A stretch of 64,000 bases of DNA from Strix aluco (Eukaryota; Chordata; Aves; Strigiformes; Strigidae). This document shows, piece after piece, positions 12,455-52,409 of the stretch. The stretch spans positions 26,229,716 through 26,293,715 of the forward strand of contig NC_133934.1 in assembly GCF_031877795.1 (NCBI RefSeq), given 5' to 3'. Both the position numbers and the translations under genes were made by a program. The first letter of the stretch is position 1. Every line of letters starts with the position of its first letter. The notes under the pieces were generated by a model that had not been told where the DNA came from, searched no databases, and saw only the letters and a list, made by a program, of their open reading frames with translations.

Positions 12455-14785
12455 CTTTCAACCAAGTACACCACCAAGAATGAAATGTCCTGGGCCAGCT
12501 TCTGAAGATACCTCTAAAAGAACAAACCCAAGTTAAGTCCATTATCGACCAATATACCTCTTACGTAGTGGGTAAAGTAGAGATCAGATGTTAACGTTTT
12601 AAGCAAGTATAACTGGACCCACAGGAGACAAGCCAAAATAACATACAATCACTATTTTTCATCTCCAGCCATAAAGATTTTTACGAGCAGAGAACATAAA
12701 TAGTAACTATTAATCCACTCAAGTAGGGCAATGAATAATGATAATTCAAAATTGTACTTTTCCATAGAAATAAATATATATTACCATCTTAGCACTGGTC
12801 AAGTGCCAGTGCAAGCCATAGGCATGAGAGGAGTTTATTGCTACTGGGGCATTAAACAAGAGCTACCAAGCCAGGCATAATGCTCTTAAAGGATAAATGA
12901 ACCTCCTTCTCATTTAAACTTTTCAGGGACCAAAGCCCGAGGTTTCCCTTGGTCTGGTTTTGGTCATCTCAAAATGAACCCAGGAGGCTCTTCCTGTGAC
13001 CTGCACTATCACTGACACTTCACACTGGCCAGGCTTTTCAGCCATTGCATCAGACCATCACTGCCCAGGCAGGTACCACACACCTCTGGAGAAGGGTAGA
13101 AAAGCTGCTCTAGGAATGGAACAAAGGGCAAAAAGAGCCATCAGTGAAGTTCCCACTGCCTTCCTCCACTTCACAACCTTCTTTTCCAGCGACTAGTACT
13201 ATTTTCAAGACACAGTGAAATTCCCAACCTGCTCCCACTAGAAGCTAGTTACCTCAGGCTTTAGGTCCCCAAAGCAGATAGATGCACCTTCCCTGTACCC
13301 CAGCACCTCCGAAGAGGTGAGGCGTAGACAAACACATTGTCTGAACACACAAGATAGCATCAAACAAAAGGTACACGATAATGTATTATGATAAACAATA
13401 ATGTAAATGCTAAAGCATTATGGCTGCTTACAGCCTACTAAAGACTTTGTGGAAGTGCTACTTTGAAGATACGTGCAATCGACTGAACGCCAAACTCCCA
13501 ATACTTGACCCAACCTTGAGTCCCAGTTGATAAACGCATGAGACCATTTCTCCATTATATTTCAAGTGTTGGTCCACATTACAGAAGGTTCATTAATTCA
13601 AAAGGTAAGCACTAGTAAGAGTATGAGGGACTCTAGCTCATTTTACACTACAAAATGTTCTACTGGCAGAGCAAACAGCACAGGTGTTAGAGGTGCACGC
13701 ATCCTGTCGCCACCCAGAGACACTGACTAGTTATCGCTGACAGCAACCACAGACTCACGTGGAAGGACACTACAGGGAAAACTCCTCTTGAATTCGTGTG
13801 CACTGAGGGAGCACAGAGGATTTTGGAAGACTCCTTTAGCCGCACAATTTGAACAGTACAAGAATGAATCTTAAATTTGTTAGGCAGGCCACGTACAACT
13901 TCCATGACTGCAGTTCAGTTCCGCTGCTGTCGCAGGCTCAGACAGCGGCACTGCGCACCTGTTGACCTCAGCAGCATCATACAAGTGGGTGCTTTGGACA
14001 ATCTTCTGAGCTCCTCAGGCATGCGTAGATGCTTTCCTCAGTACTAAGCTTTAATCACTTGTTGCTAATTCTGTTTCTGCACTATCCCAGTATTTTCTGT
14101 GAATTCACAATGGAACATGACAAGTGACAGTGTGGATTTTACCAGAGCACAGAAATAGCACAACACCCCAATTAGATGTTGCTACGTGGCACGACCAGTA
14201 ACCAACAACACAGAGCTATATCCCCAGAATACACAAACCACTGCTGGTGGAATTCAGCAATAAGCTTTGCCTGAACTCTGAGGTCAAGTCCTTGGTTTTC
14301 CTAACTGAGCAATACAGCTAAAGCACTGTATTTTCAGACTACTACCTCCATCCCTGTATGCACTTTAAAACTTACAAATTTGGTTCTACTGATCCCAATT
14401 TTGGTTTTAATCTACTTCAGATTCTGCCATCACAAGTCTGAATTCCCCTCCAGAAACTGCACATGGAAACCAGTTTTTGCAGCCTGAGGTTCTGAAAGGA
14501 TGTGAAAGAACAGCAGTCTCCTTTCTGTAAGAACAATGCTTTTGCTATTTCTTAATGCTACGATTTAAACTTACCACTTCATGGCTTTACACACTGGGCC
14601 CACACTCCATGGGCGTGAGGTTTCCAACGCATCAGACTTCATTCAGTCTGAATGTTCTGAGACACTGGTAAAGCAACGCGTGCACGGTGCTAATACTATC
14701 TTGCATTACCCTGTGACAATCTGCTTCTCCAAAAGCCAAAGGTCTTGAACATGTTCACACAATCACCCTTTAGTTCTTAAAAAAA
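12455..14785. other. Intergenic gap between convergent KLB and RPL9
   Basis: About 2.3 kb with no exon, RNA gene or repeat that I recognise on either strand. Open frames are short (the longest is about 70 codons) and show no family motif. Confidence 0.6.
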
Positions 14786-14789
14786 GAGG

Positions 14790-14910
14790 CCAAGATATGA
14801 AATAAGTTTTATTTTATTTAACCTCTCATGGTGTTCAGGTTTAGTATCAGATTCTTCAGGATGGTACTTGCTAATATGTCTCATGGTGGTTTGTTTCAGG
14901 ATCCAGACAA
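14790..14910 (-). other. RPL9: RPL9 last exon, 3' UTR only
   Basis: On the minus strand a pyrimidine-rich tract ending TTTACAG (acceptor at 14912–14911) is followed by about 120 nt ending just past tandem AATAAA signals. It pairs with a GTTGGT donor that begins at 15746, 12 nt after the RPL9 stop codon. The exon carries no RPL9 coding sequence. The 3' end is approximate. Confidence 0.65.
14808..14818 (-). terminator. RPL9: RPL9 tandem overlapping poly(A) signals
   Basis: The minus strand reads AATAAAATAAA, two overlapping AATAAA hexamers, in the last RPL9 exon about 92 nt after its acceptor. Cleavage is expected near 14790. Confidence 0.75.
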
Positions 14911-15758
14911 CTGTAAATAAAAAGTTAAGAGCTTTTAGAAAGGTTTTAGCACTGCAAATGTGAAATTAAAAGTTTACAGAAATATGACATAATTTTAATG
15001 CAAAATAGACATTAATAGCTCAAAGAATTTGCCTCATTTTATTCAGGTTAGATTACTTAAAGATGCCTTCAAATACAGCAGCTCACAACTGTTTAACAAG
15101 CAGGTAACAAGTTGTTCTGTCTCTCAAGGAACTCTGAACAGCACTAAAAATAATTTTTTCAGTAGCTTGCAAGTATCTGGTACCTGGCTGGTGATAATAT
15201 CCCAAAATCATTGTACTCAACTTCAGTAACAAATGTACATACACAACGTAAATAGTCGTCCTTGTTAAACTGAACTTTGTTTACAAGCATTTACACACAA
15301 ACTAGACAGAAAACCTTTATAGATAAATTACGTGCTGACCACTCCTTTTAGTGAAGTCAGTGTCCAAACAGAAGGAACATTAGTCCAAGAAAGTCTTTGT
15401 CAACAGCTGTAAACCAGTCTGTCTCACTACATCAGTAGCTTTTAAATTCTGAGCCACCATCATAAGTAGCATGCAGAGAGCAGAATACAGCACTTTAGAG
15501 TTCAGTGTTTCTCCATACAGCAGCATAACACCAAGTTGATGAGAGATGGAAAGTTGCTGTCAAGAGACCTAGCAAAATTCAAGTTTTAGGATACCTCTTA
15601 TGACACCTTTTACAGGCACAACTGCATCCCTGTTGGGAACCTGCTTAACCACAGCCTTGTCACAGCAGATAAACCTTGTCAAGTTCCCAGATTGATTAAC
15701 CATCTCTACACTGAAGATGTACGATCTGTGTTAAGATGATACCAACCTATTAAGAGTT

Positions 15759-19509
<3,751 letters not shown>

Positions 19510-19954
19510 TCTGCAAAGGACAACGGAAAGAAGCTGCAGACCCCAAGGCAAGGCCCTTCTCCCGCGCCCTTTCCGCTCCTCCCCGGCACGTACCCCCAAA
19601 CACTCAACTACGGAGCGCCGACCCGGTGCCCCCACCCCCTCTGCCACCTCCGGGCCGCCACGACGCCGGGCTCCGCTTCCAACACCGATACGTGCCGCCC
19701 AGGCCCGAGGAGCGGCGAAAAGCGGCGGCCTCGGCGCTCAGCTCCACCACGGGGCCCAGCCCGGGCCTAGAGCCGCCGGGGTGGGGGGACAGGGGGAAGG
19801 CGTCACCCCGGGGGCTCCCCTCCCGCAGGGCCCGGGTCAGGGCGCGGCGGCTGGGCCCGGCGGCGCCCCGGGAGGCTGCCGGCGCCCGGGCGGAGCGCTC
19901 GGAGGGCTGCCCGCGGCCGATGGGCCCGGATGCCGCCGCCGGTCCCCACCTCAC

Positions 19955-19979
19955 CTCGCGGCAGGCAGAGCGGAAAGAG
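19955..19979 (-). other. RPL9: RPL9 untranslated exon 1 with 5' TOP tract
   Basis: The minus strand reads CTCTTTCCGCTCTGCC from about 19979, a terminal oligopyrimidine start typical of ribosomal protein mRNAs, then CGCGAG followed by the donor GTGAGG. It joins to the ATG exon, whose acceptor lies one base upstream of the ATG (exon begins 19510). The start is predicted and mTORC1/LARP1 control is inferred from the TOP motif. Confidence 0.7.
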
Positions 19980-19987
19980 ACAGCGAC

Positions 19988-19995
19988 TGACGTCA
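19988..19995. promoter_or_regulatory. Palindromic CRE (TGACGTCA)
   Basis: A perfect ATF/CREB site lies about 10 bp upstream of the predicted RPL9 start and about 190 bp before the LIAS ATG. A related half-site context, AACGTCATCACG, recurs at 20025–20036. Confidence 0.75.
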
Positions 19996-20077
19996 TCACG
20001 TACTTGTAGCTGCTCCCGGTCAGTTAACGTCATCACGCTGAGGCAGCCGTCCAAGAGGCAAGAGTAGCCGAGGCCCG

Positions 20078-20125
20078 ATGCGTGTGAGCCAAGTGACGCG
20101 ACCAGGCGACGCGGCGGAGTGCTGA
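20078..20125 (+). other. Short upstream ORF before the LIAS start
   Basis: ATG at 20078 opens a 15-codon frame ending TGA at 20123–20125, 55 nt before the LIAS ATG. It would be a uORF if LIAS transcripts start left of 20078, which the sequence alone does not show. Confidence 0.45.
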
Positions 20126-20180
20126 GAGGATCGTTCGGGCCGGCCGGCTGAGCGGGCCAGGCTGCTCCGCGGGGGCCGCC

Positions 20181-29668
<9,488 letters not shown>

Positions 29669-29773
29669 AGATAAGAGTGAACCTATTTAAAGCAGCCAGT
29701 TTTAAGGATCCTTTTTTCAGCACGTAATTATACTCAGTTCCAGAAATGCAGAAGGCCAGATGGTTGATGTATG

Positions 29774-29779
29774 AATAAA
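29774..29779 (+). terminator. LIAS: LIAS poly(A) signal
   Basis: AATAAA lies 106 nt after the LIAS stop, predicting a very short 3' UTR ending near 29795. It is the first hexamer downstream. Confidence 0.65.
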
Positions 29780-29799
29780 CTTACTATCTTTCCAGAACA

Positions 29800-32700
29800 C
29801 TTTTCTCTCACCAAAACACTTCATATTATTTTACCTCATCCCTCCTGGCAAGGCTACAACTACATAGTACTTCTGCTGTTCAGCAAAAAGTCAGAAGATA
29901 GAACTGATTTTGAAAGAGTAATGGAACTGAGTTGGAAGAAATGTAAGCTAAAAAAAAAAAAAAATCAAAACAGATTTAAGTAAAGAGATTTGATACTACC
30001 ATCAGTATTGCTGCAGTTAATACTTGTGAAGATGCTAAGAGTAATTTGAAAGTTACTGATATTTTGGTGTATCTTACTGTTACGGTACACAAGCTTGCAG
30101 GGGCTCTTGGAACTAGAGGAGTTCTAAAGAAAGATTGTGTACATGACAGAGGACCAGATTAGGGATATCTTGAGCCACACCAGAGAAAGTATCACTAATA
30201 CTCCTCCAAGAGATAGTATCGCTTGCCTGCATCTTAAGGAAATGAGCTGTACCATTCTGATAACTAATGCTTTTCAGGTGCTTGATGTCTCAAAGTGTAA
30301 GCCTTGGTAAACACAAGGTATCTAACTGAAGAAAACAAGAACCTTTTGTGGCAAGACAATTAACCTTGTGTAGATACCATATAATTTAAATATTTGGAAA
30401 GTCAGAGTTAATGTAACAGCATAAATAGAGCCACCCCTGCTTTGGGTATATGACTAACAAACCCCACTGAGTTGCACAGGTGCTTCTTCAGTACTGGGTG
30501 TGCAGAACTGCTGCTGTTCTGTGCTATGCTTCTACTCCAGAGGTATATATGGTCTTATTAAAGGAAAGTTAAAATCCCAATCCAAGGGTGTGGTGGTTGT
30601 GTTTGATTGGTCTGGTTACCTGCCCCCTTGAGACCTGGTCTGGCTGTAAATCTGAATACAGGGAAGTGAACTGCATCATGGATGAAATATGAAATCCATT
30701 ACGTACCATAGTAAGCTCAAGTAGAAATAACAACATGGCTTATGGTATACTAGCAGCTGTAACTTCTCTTTGCAGTCACGATAATTCAGAGTGCATCTCT
30801 CCCTAATAATTCTCAGTTGTCTGCTATGGTCATTAGATACCATTTTTAACTGGCTTCAGCTGTATCTTCACAAAGTTATTTGGGAAACATGCCAGGAATT
30901 TACTGTCTGGTCCCACACTCTCATCATACAGGTTAATCCTATGGCTGGCTTTAGTACTTTTCTAAAACTACTGTAGTCTATAGGAAGGAGAGTGGACCTC
31001 CACTGCACCCCCAACTCAGCTAGATGTTAGAAGGAAGAGAGTTAATTAGCAAGTTAATATGTAAGAGAAACTTGATATTGTCATGAACAACAAAAGTCAG
31101 ATTATACCACTGAGGCCAGTGATGCACAATTGACACTTTACAAAATGAAGTATAGCAATATTAAAGCATTGTGAAGACAAATAGCCTTAAGCTAGAAGGA
31201 ATGTACTAATTAAACGGTGTAAGTGGAAGTGTAAATTAGGGGAAGAGAAACCCAATCCATGACGAACACAAGGGAAGAACAGAGAAACAGAAGTCTTAAT
31301 AGCTGTACTTTGTAAAAGCAGAGAGAAAGGCAAGGATTCTTCCTTTTTTCTATTAAAAAAATATCAATAATAACTTTTAAGTTTAAACAAAGTCTGACAG
31401 CTAGTCTTGGAAATACCAGGCATACTTTGAGCTAAAAACACCCTGCTTCAGCTGAAGTACACTGAATACCAGAGCAGTTGAAGGTTATCAACTCTGGTAA
31501 GGAAATTCAATGCTCCCTCCACAGCAGCAGGCAGGGAGGGGTGCAACCTTACCTCCAGGATACCTGCACATTTAACAGCTGCCAGCCTTTATTAGCAGTC
31601 CCACTATAAATAATGGTTTTGACTTGCCTACAGAGCAGATTTAGCAGAACATTAGGGTAGCTTTTGGCAAGTTACTGCTCTTTCAGCATATCAACACCAG
31701 AAATATGGAGAAAGGAATTCTGAGCCATACAGCTATTATCCACCTGGAACAAGAGGACATTGCACAGTAATTATCCACGACTTCTTTACAGTGAGAGAAA
31801 GAATACTTCTGGAAGCAGTGTCCAATGTTATTTCATGTTAGAATTACCTTATGAATTGCTGCTGGGTGGTTCAGAAGATGATTTCATGCTTTTACACAAC
31901 TGTCTGCCAGCTGGTACCAAGTTTCTGATGCTATGTAAGATACTTTCTAACTGCATGTTTTGCTGTGGTTTCTAAGGAAAGCAGTCACATTTTGACTTCA
32001 TAGGTTGGAGGGGTGTTTTGTTTTTAAGAGTATTTGAGGACAAGTCCTAAAGTTCTTTTCCTAGTTAAGAAATCCTGCTTTTACAACCATCTTCCTTCCT
32101 TCTTGCCCATGCAGTTTTTCCATAACTGTATGTTAAAACACCAGACTCTCACAGAACTCCTGGTTATAAATTCAGCACAGGTTTTATGACTATCTCAATT
32201 TTGTTTCCAATGAAGCTTCATGTTTAGTGACATTTTCTTTTTGTATGTCAATCACTTCATTCTGTCAGTTTGTTTCACAAAGCAGCCATAAAGTATTTTA
32301 AGAAACATTAATCTTCCTTGCAATCAGGAAAACATCAAACTGAGTTTTGGGAATATGATTTCAAGTTGACACAGACGCTTAAAAGAATGAATAGTCTTTT
32401 TTAGCATCATTACATCAATCTACTACATGGTATGAAGCATAATTAAATGTTATGCAGCTGACTAGACAACTGCTGCATCTTCCAGTGATTTCAAGTCTAA
32501 GTTAAATCAACAAAGCCAGACTGTTAAGAATAATTTTAAATTTTTACCCTACTTGATCAATAATGAATATTGGTATCCCCTTCATTTAGGAAGTATTTAT
32601 GCTTCTTTACTACAACATGTGGCAACTTATCGCAGATGTTTAACTTGCAATAGAAATTCTCAGCTTGGAATAGAAAAAGCAAGTAATGAAAACTGACTCC

Positions 32701-35030
32701 AGTATTCCTAAATCAATCAGATAACCCGTTATGCTTTCCTGCATTGTTTTACAATTTGTTTCAAACTTCAGCTGTTGAGCAAGATTACGGCACTACTATA
32801 AATTCTAGATGAACAGAACCACCTCAAGTGATAGAAATGTAAACTTCTTGGCCAGTACAAAATCTCACCACTAACTGCTCCTACTAGTCTTGCTCAAAAA
32901 TGTGTTTGTTCTATTCACTTGCAATATTTTTGGTTATCATATGCCTGGAAGACTAGTTTTAGCTGCACAAAGGGTTGAACACACATACACAGAAGAAAAA
33001 CACTGCATCTTGCCTGACATTTACAATTAGTCTGTGCACATCTTGGGTAAGATTTAATTTATGCAGTCTGTATCGTACTATTCATAGGCTTGTATTAAAG
33101 CTGGATTTGCTTCAGCTGTTGTATTCACATTTTTGCAGTGAAAAGCAGTGTTACTGTGGGATTGTATTTTATTAAGAACCCCATAAGAAAGAATCTCAGA
33201 GCACAGGAGTCCATTACTCATATTACACAATTCTCATCAAGAATGACATGCTGTAAGATCCCATAGACAAAGACTCAGTAGCATTAAAACCCATGTCTTA
33301 CATGCACTGCTCAAGCCTTCAGAGCAGGAACGCAAGTCATCTCCAATTCTTATTTCCCTGGCAACTGTACTCTGAAGATGATGGCTTATGATTCAGCGCT
33401 GCAAAAGCTTCCGAAGCTCGCTCTTGTGGCCTGTGGTAAGGTTCTCTTGCATATATGCAAGATAAGTACTGTGGTATCCTGGAGGCATGTTCCACCAGCT
33501 GTTCACTCATTCATCCCACAATCCCACTGTCCCACTAAAAGAATGCAGCCACCAAAAAACGAAATAAGCTGACTCTCCAAGAAAGCAAAGGAAATTGCCA
33601 GTACCAGTTTTAGCCTTTGTTGCTCTTCAGAAAGGATCTGCCACTCCCCCTTTCCCAAGAGAGGGTAGTTAGGGTGATGCCACTATAATGAACTTGCCAT
33701 TCTTTATTGTCTTTATGATTAAGACAGAAGTCATGATCCAGACTTTGACTAAGCCTGCAGGAGAAATGGGGTAGGAATAGGGGTATAGCACCTAGTTCCT
33801 GTCTCCTTAGGACAGCACGTAAAAAGCCACTGGAAGCCTCAGCAACACTGGCCAGCCTTGCACATTCCTAACAGGAGCAATGCTTCACACAAGAGTTAAA
33901 TGGCTCATCTGTCTACTGCAAACTGATGAGGACAGGTCCCATAGAGAGGCACTACTATTACAGCTGTGTGCAAGTTTCTGAAAAGCATCCCAATTTTCTG
34001 AAGCCTCTACTCACCCTCCCTGTTAAGACGAGCCCTGAAGCAGTGCTGTGCTACCCTGAACATCATTCAGGACAAAAGAATCTTTGAGTACAACTCCTCA
34101 AGAAGTGACCAGCCTGCCCTCTCAGGGGCTATGGGGGCAGAGGTATTCAGGTGGATGCCTACCTGCAAATAGAGGGTGATCTACCAGCTGGATTACAATG
34201 CTTACAAATACCACAACTGTACCACAGGGTTGTCCCTGCTCTGTGGGCGTTGTACGAAAGCAGCACTAGTGAATCAGGAAGAGGAGATGGCATGATGAAA
34301 GATGACAGTTTGATTTTAAGCCCCCATAATTCCCACTCAAAGTGAGTGACTTCTGATGCGCTCCTCACACAAGGATCTTACAATAGGACAAAAAGCCTGA
34401 GGCATATTTGCCCAAAGCACTGAATGATCGCTGCATAATAAGTCCCTATGTGGAAGCCATTGACATGAAGAATCTGAAAGCATCTGGTTCAAGAGTACAG
34501 CTATTTCAGTCAGATAACACTGTCTTGTATTGCCTACTCAAATTGTTATACAAGTACCTTAAATCTGCAAATATCTGTGCTAAAGCTTAAATTGCACCTA
34601 CATTTCTGTGGGTAAATAGTTATGATAATAGCACTCATTACCAAGATGACACTGATCTTATGCTCTGTTTAACTATTGATATAGCATACTAGAAGGCACA
34701 CCTGTTGAATAAATTCAGAAGGTATTATGTGATTACTTACAGGGTAATTCTCTAACATCCCAACAGTACTATTATTCAGCTAAGACATCTATGCCTTCTA
34801 GTTTGATACCTGTTCATGGTCATCCTTCTCTATCCTCCCCTCCATTTCACAACCCCATGCAACAAGCCAAACGCAAACTCTGTCATCTCAAGGATTTTAA
34901 TAGCACTGTCCAATGGAGAATAATAAAAACAAGTAGAAATAAAGTCATAAAGGCAAAAATATCAAGATAACATAGGAAGTATTCATTCCTGCTAATTAAA
35001 TGAGGTAGCAAGCTGACTAACTCATGGGGC
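29800..35030. other. Gap between convergent LIAS and UGDH
   Basis: About 5–6 kb of AT-rich sequence with no exon, RNA gene or repeat that I recognise, apart from an A-run at 29950–29964. Open frames are at most about 70 codons and carry no family motif. Part of the right end may be UGDH 3' UTR. Confidence 0.6.
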
Positions 35031-35036
35031 TGAATT

Positions 35037-35042
35037 TTTATT
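35037..35042 (-). terminator. UGDH: Possible UGDH poly(A) signal
   Basis: AATAAA on the minus strand, about 980 nt after the UGDH stop. It is the nearest clear canonical hexamer found by eye, so the 3' UTR end is a guess. Confidence 0.35.
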
Positions 35043-36022
35043 TTTAATAATTTCTTAACAGCAGAGAATCATTTTTGCAGATTCATTAAGAAAACTGCTT
35101 TCAGATGAAGTACATAAGCAGAAAGGAAGGAAAAAGATAACCATCAGGTAGCTTTGAAGCCAGTATTTGCTTTCTACTTGGACTGACACCAAATTAAGGT
35201 AATTTGCTTAAATTCGATGTTCAAACAAGCAGAATGCTCCTCTGCTGAAGATGGGTTGTATTGCTGTAACTCAGGAAAAACTTGCCCCAGGAATCTGTTT
35301 AGATCAATAATTTATGTGGCTGCACATGGAATGTAGGCAAGACAACCAAAGAATTAAAAGTGAAGACCTGCCAGTGGATCAGTTTATAGCTGCTAGTCCA
35401 CTGTCATTAATTACATGATAGATGCCTGCAGAACTATCTGGCCTCCCAACAGATGCAGTTTAGACTGCATCAGTGCCAACTGATCCCAACCAGGATTGGG
35501 GTATTATTGTTGCAGTCAGCTCTATTTTAGGGCTCAACCCAAATCCTACCAAATTTGCTTAGAACTTACATTTTGACTTCAATGCTAGTTAGAGCAAGCA
35601 TTTAACTGGGCAAAGAATTACCCCCAAAGAAAATGAAAAATTGGTGAGACCAAAGTTCCTGATCACTGTCCATAACTGGACTAAAAGCAAAAAGATTTCT
35701 ATTTCTTTTGCTTTCATATCACTTGAAACATTTAAAGTGCAGTTTAGGAACATTTCTGGAAGCAGAAATCTGCACTTTGAAGGTAACTTTTCCACTTAAA
35801 AGATGATTCATTATTAAAAACAGGTCGGTACCATCTTCAGTAACAAAAAAAATTGCTATAAAAATATAGATTTGAAAATAGACTGAATTCACATGTACCA
35901 GGTACCATTTCTAGTGTAAAATTGGTTTAGTTTATGAAAAATATATTTCCTTAAAAAAAGCATAGGCTTACAGTTATTATCCCTAAGAAGGTCCACAGAA
36001 TTCCTTCAGTACCTATTAAACA

Positions 36023-51147
<15,125 letters not shown>

Positions 51148-51289
51148 GATTGCTCTAGTATGAGGAGGGAGGAAAGACGAGAATCGGGAGTTAAATGAAA
51201 ATACTGGCCAACAACTCAATGAAATAAGAGAATTAATGATTTGAGATTTTATCATGCTGCCACAGAGAAACATTTTCTTACAGCTCATC

Positions 51290-52400
51290 TCTTGAAATGA
51301 GCCGCAGTTCCTCCCTCCCGCCCGGGGAGGCTTTGGAGCCTGCCCCACTCCAGGGGCGCCGGCTCAGCGCGTTGAGGAAGCGCTTTCTGCGGTCGCTGTG
51401 AAGCCTGCCAGCGTAAATACCACCCCCTCAGGCCGAGGAACCGCCGAAGCCACGATAGTCCGCGACAGGAGCCGAGACCACTGCCGCAGGCAGCGCACAG
51501 GGGGAGGGACCGGCGCAGCCCCACGGAGGGCAGAGCCGCGCCAGGCCGCGCTCGGCCGAGACCCCCGGGCCGGGCCGGGCCCCCGCCCTGTCCCCGGCGC
51601 CCCTCGGCCGGGAAAGACGCCGTCAGCGCAGAGGCCGCAGCTCCCGCCTCCTCCCCGGTGGAAGGAGCGGGCCGGGAACCGACCCCGCTCCCCCCGCGGG
51701 CTCCATCGCTGGAAGCCCGGCAGAAGGTTCCCGCCCGCCGCGGCGGAGACCGGCTCCCCGGCCGCCACCCGGACCCGCGCCCCGAGGGGCGGCAGCAGGC
51801 GGGAAAGGCCGCCACCGCCCTGGGGAGCCCCCAGGGAAGGCAGCGGGGGGAGCCGCGGCCGGCACCAAAGCCGCAGCCTAGAGGCTTACCGCGGGCGGGC
51901 GCGGTCCTGCTCCGCCGTCACGGATCGAGCCGGAGGGCTGCAGCGAGGATGCTCAGCGGGCTCAGGGCGACGCTCCGCTACGAGCGGAGTAGAGGCGGCG
52001 GCGGCTATTTAAAGGGCCGCCGCGGGGCCGAGGCAGCTGTTTCATCCCGAGGACGCCGAGCGGGGCCGCACCGCCCCGACTCCTCCCTTCCCTGGGGGCG
52101 GAGGCCGGCGCGGAGCCCGCCTGCCCTGCCGCTTCCCCGCCCCGCCCCGCCCCGCCCCGCCGCGCCGACGGCGAATGGGCGCGGGACACCTCAGGCGCTG
52201 CCGCCGGCCGCGCAGGCCCGGCCAGGCCCCGCCGCCGCGCGGGGGCTGAGGGGCCGCAGGGTCCCCGGGCCCGGCTGGGGTCGCCGTAGCCTGGCCTCGG
52301 GCCTGGGCGGGCCCCGCCGCTGCGGCTTCCCTCAGCCCCGGGGCAGGGAGAGCGGCGCCTGTGAGGGCACTCGTCGCCCTGGGGCGGGGCCGTGCCCATG
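51290..52400. promoter_or_regulatory. UGDH: CpG island promoter of UGDH with non-coding exon 1
   Basis: About 1.1 kb of dense CpG. The non-coding exon 1 is predicted to end at 51890, where the minus strand reads CCCGCG then the donor GTAAGC. A TATA-like TTTAAATAG lies at 52013–52005, which would place the start near 51975–51983. Several GC boxes follow, including the CCCCG tandem at 52135–52159. Exon 1 contains no ATG on the minus strand. Confidence 0.75.
52135..52159. repeat. CCCCG pentamer tandem (5 units)
   Basis: Five perfect CCCCG units upstream of the UGDH start. They form overlapping Sp1-type GC boxes and a G-rich minus strand that could form a quadruplex. Confidence 0.9.
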
Positions 52401-52409
52401 GCGGGCCCC

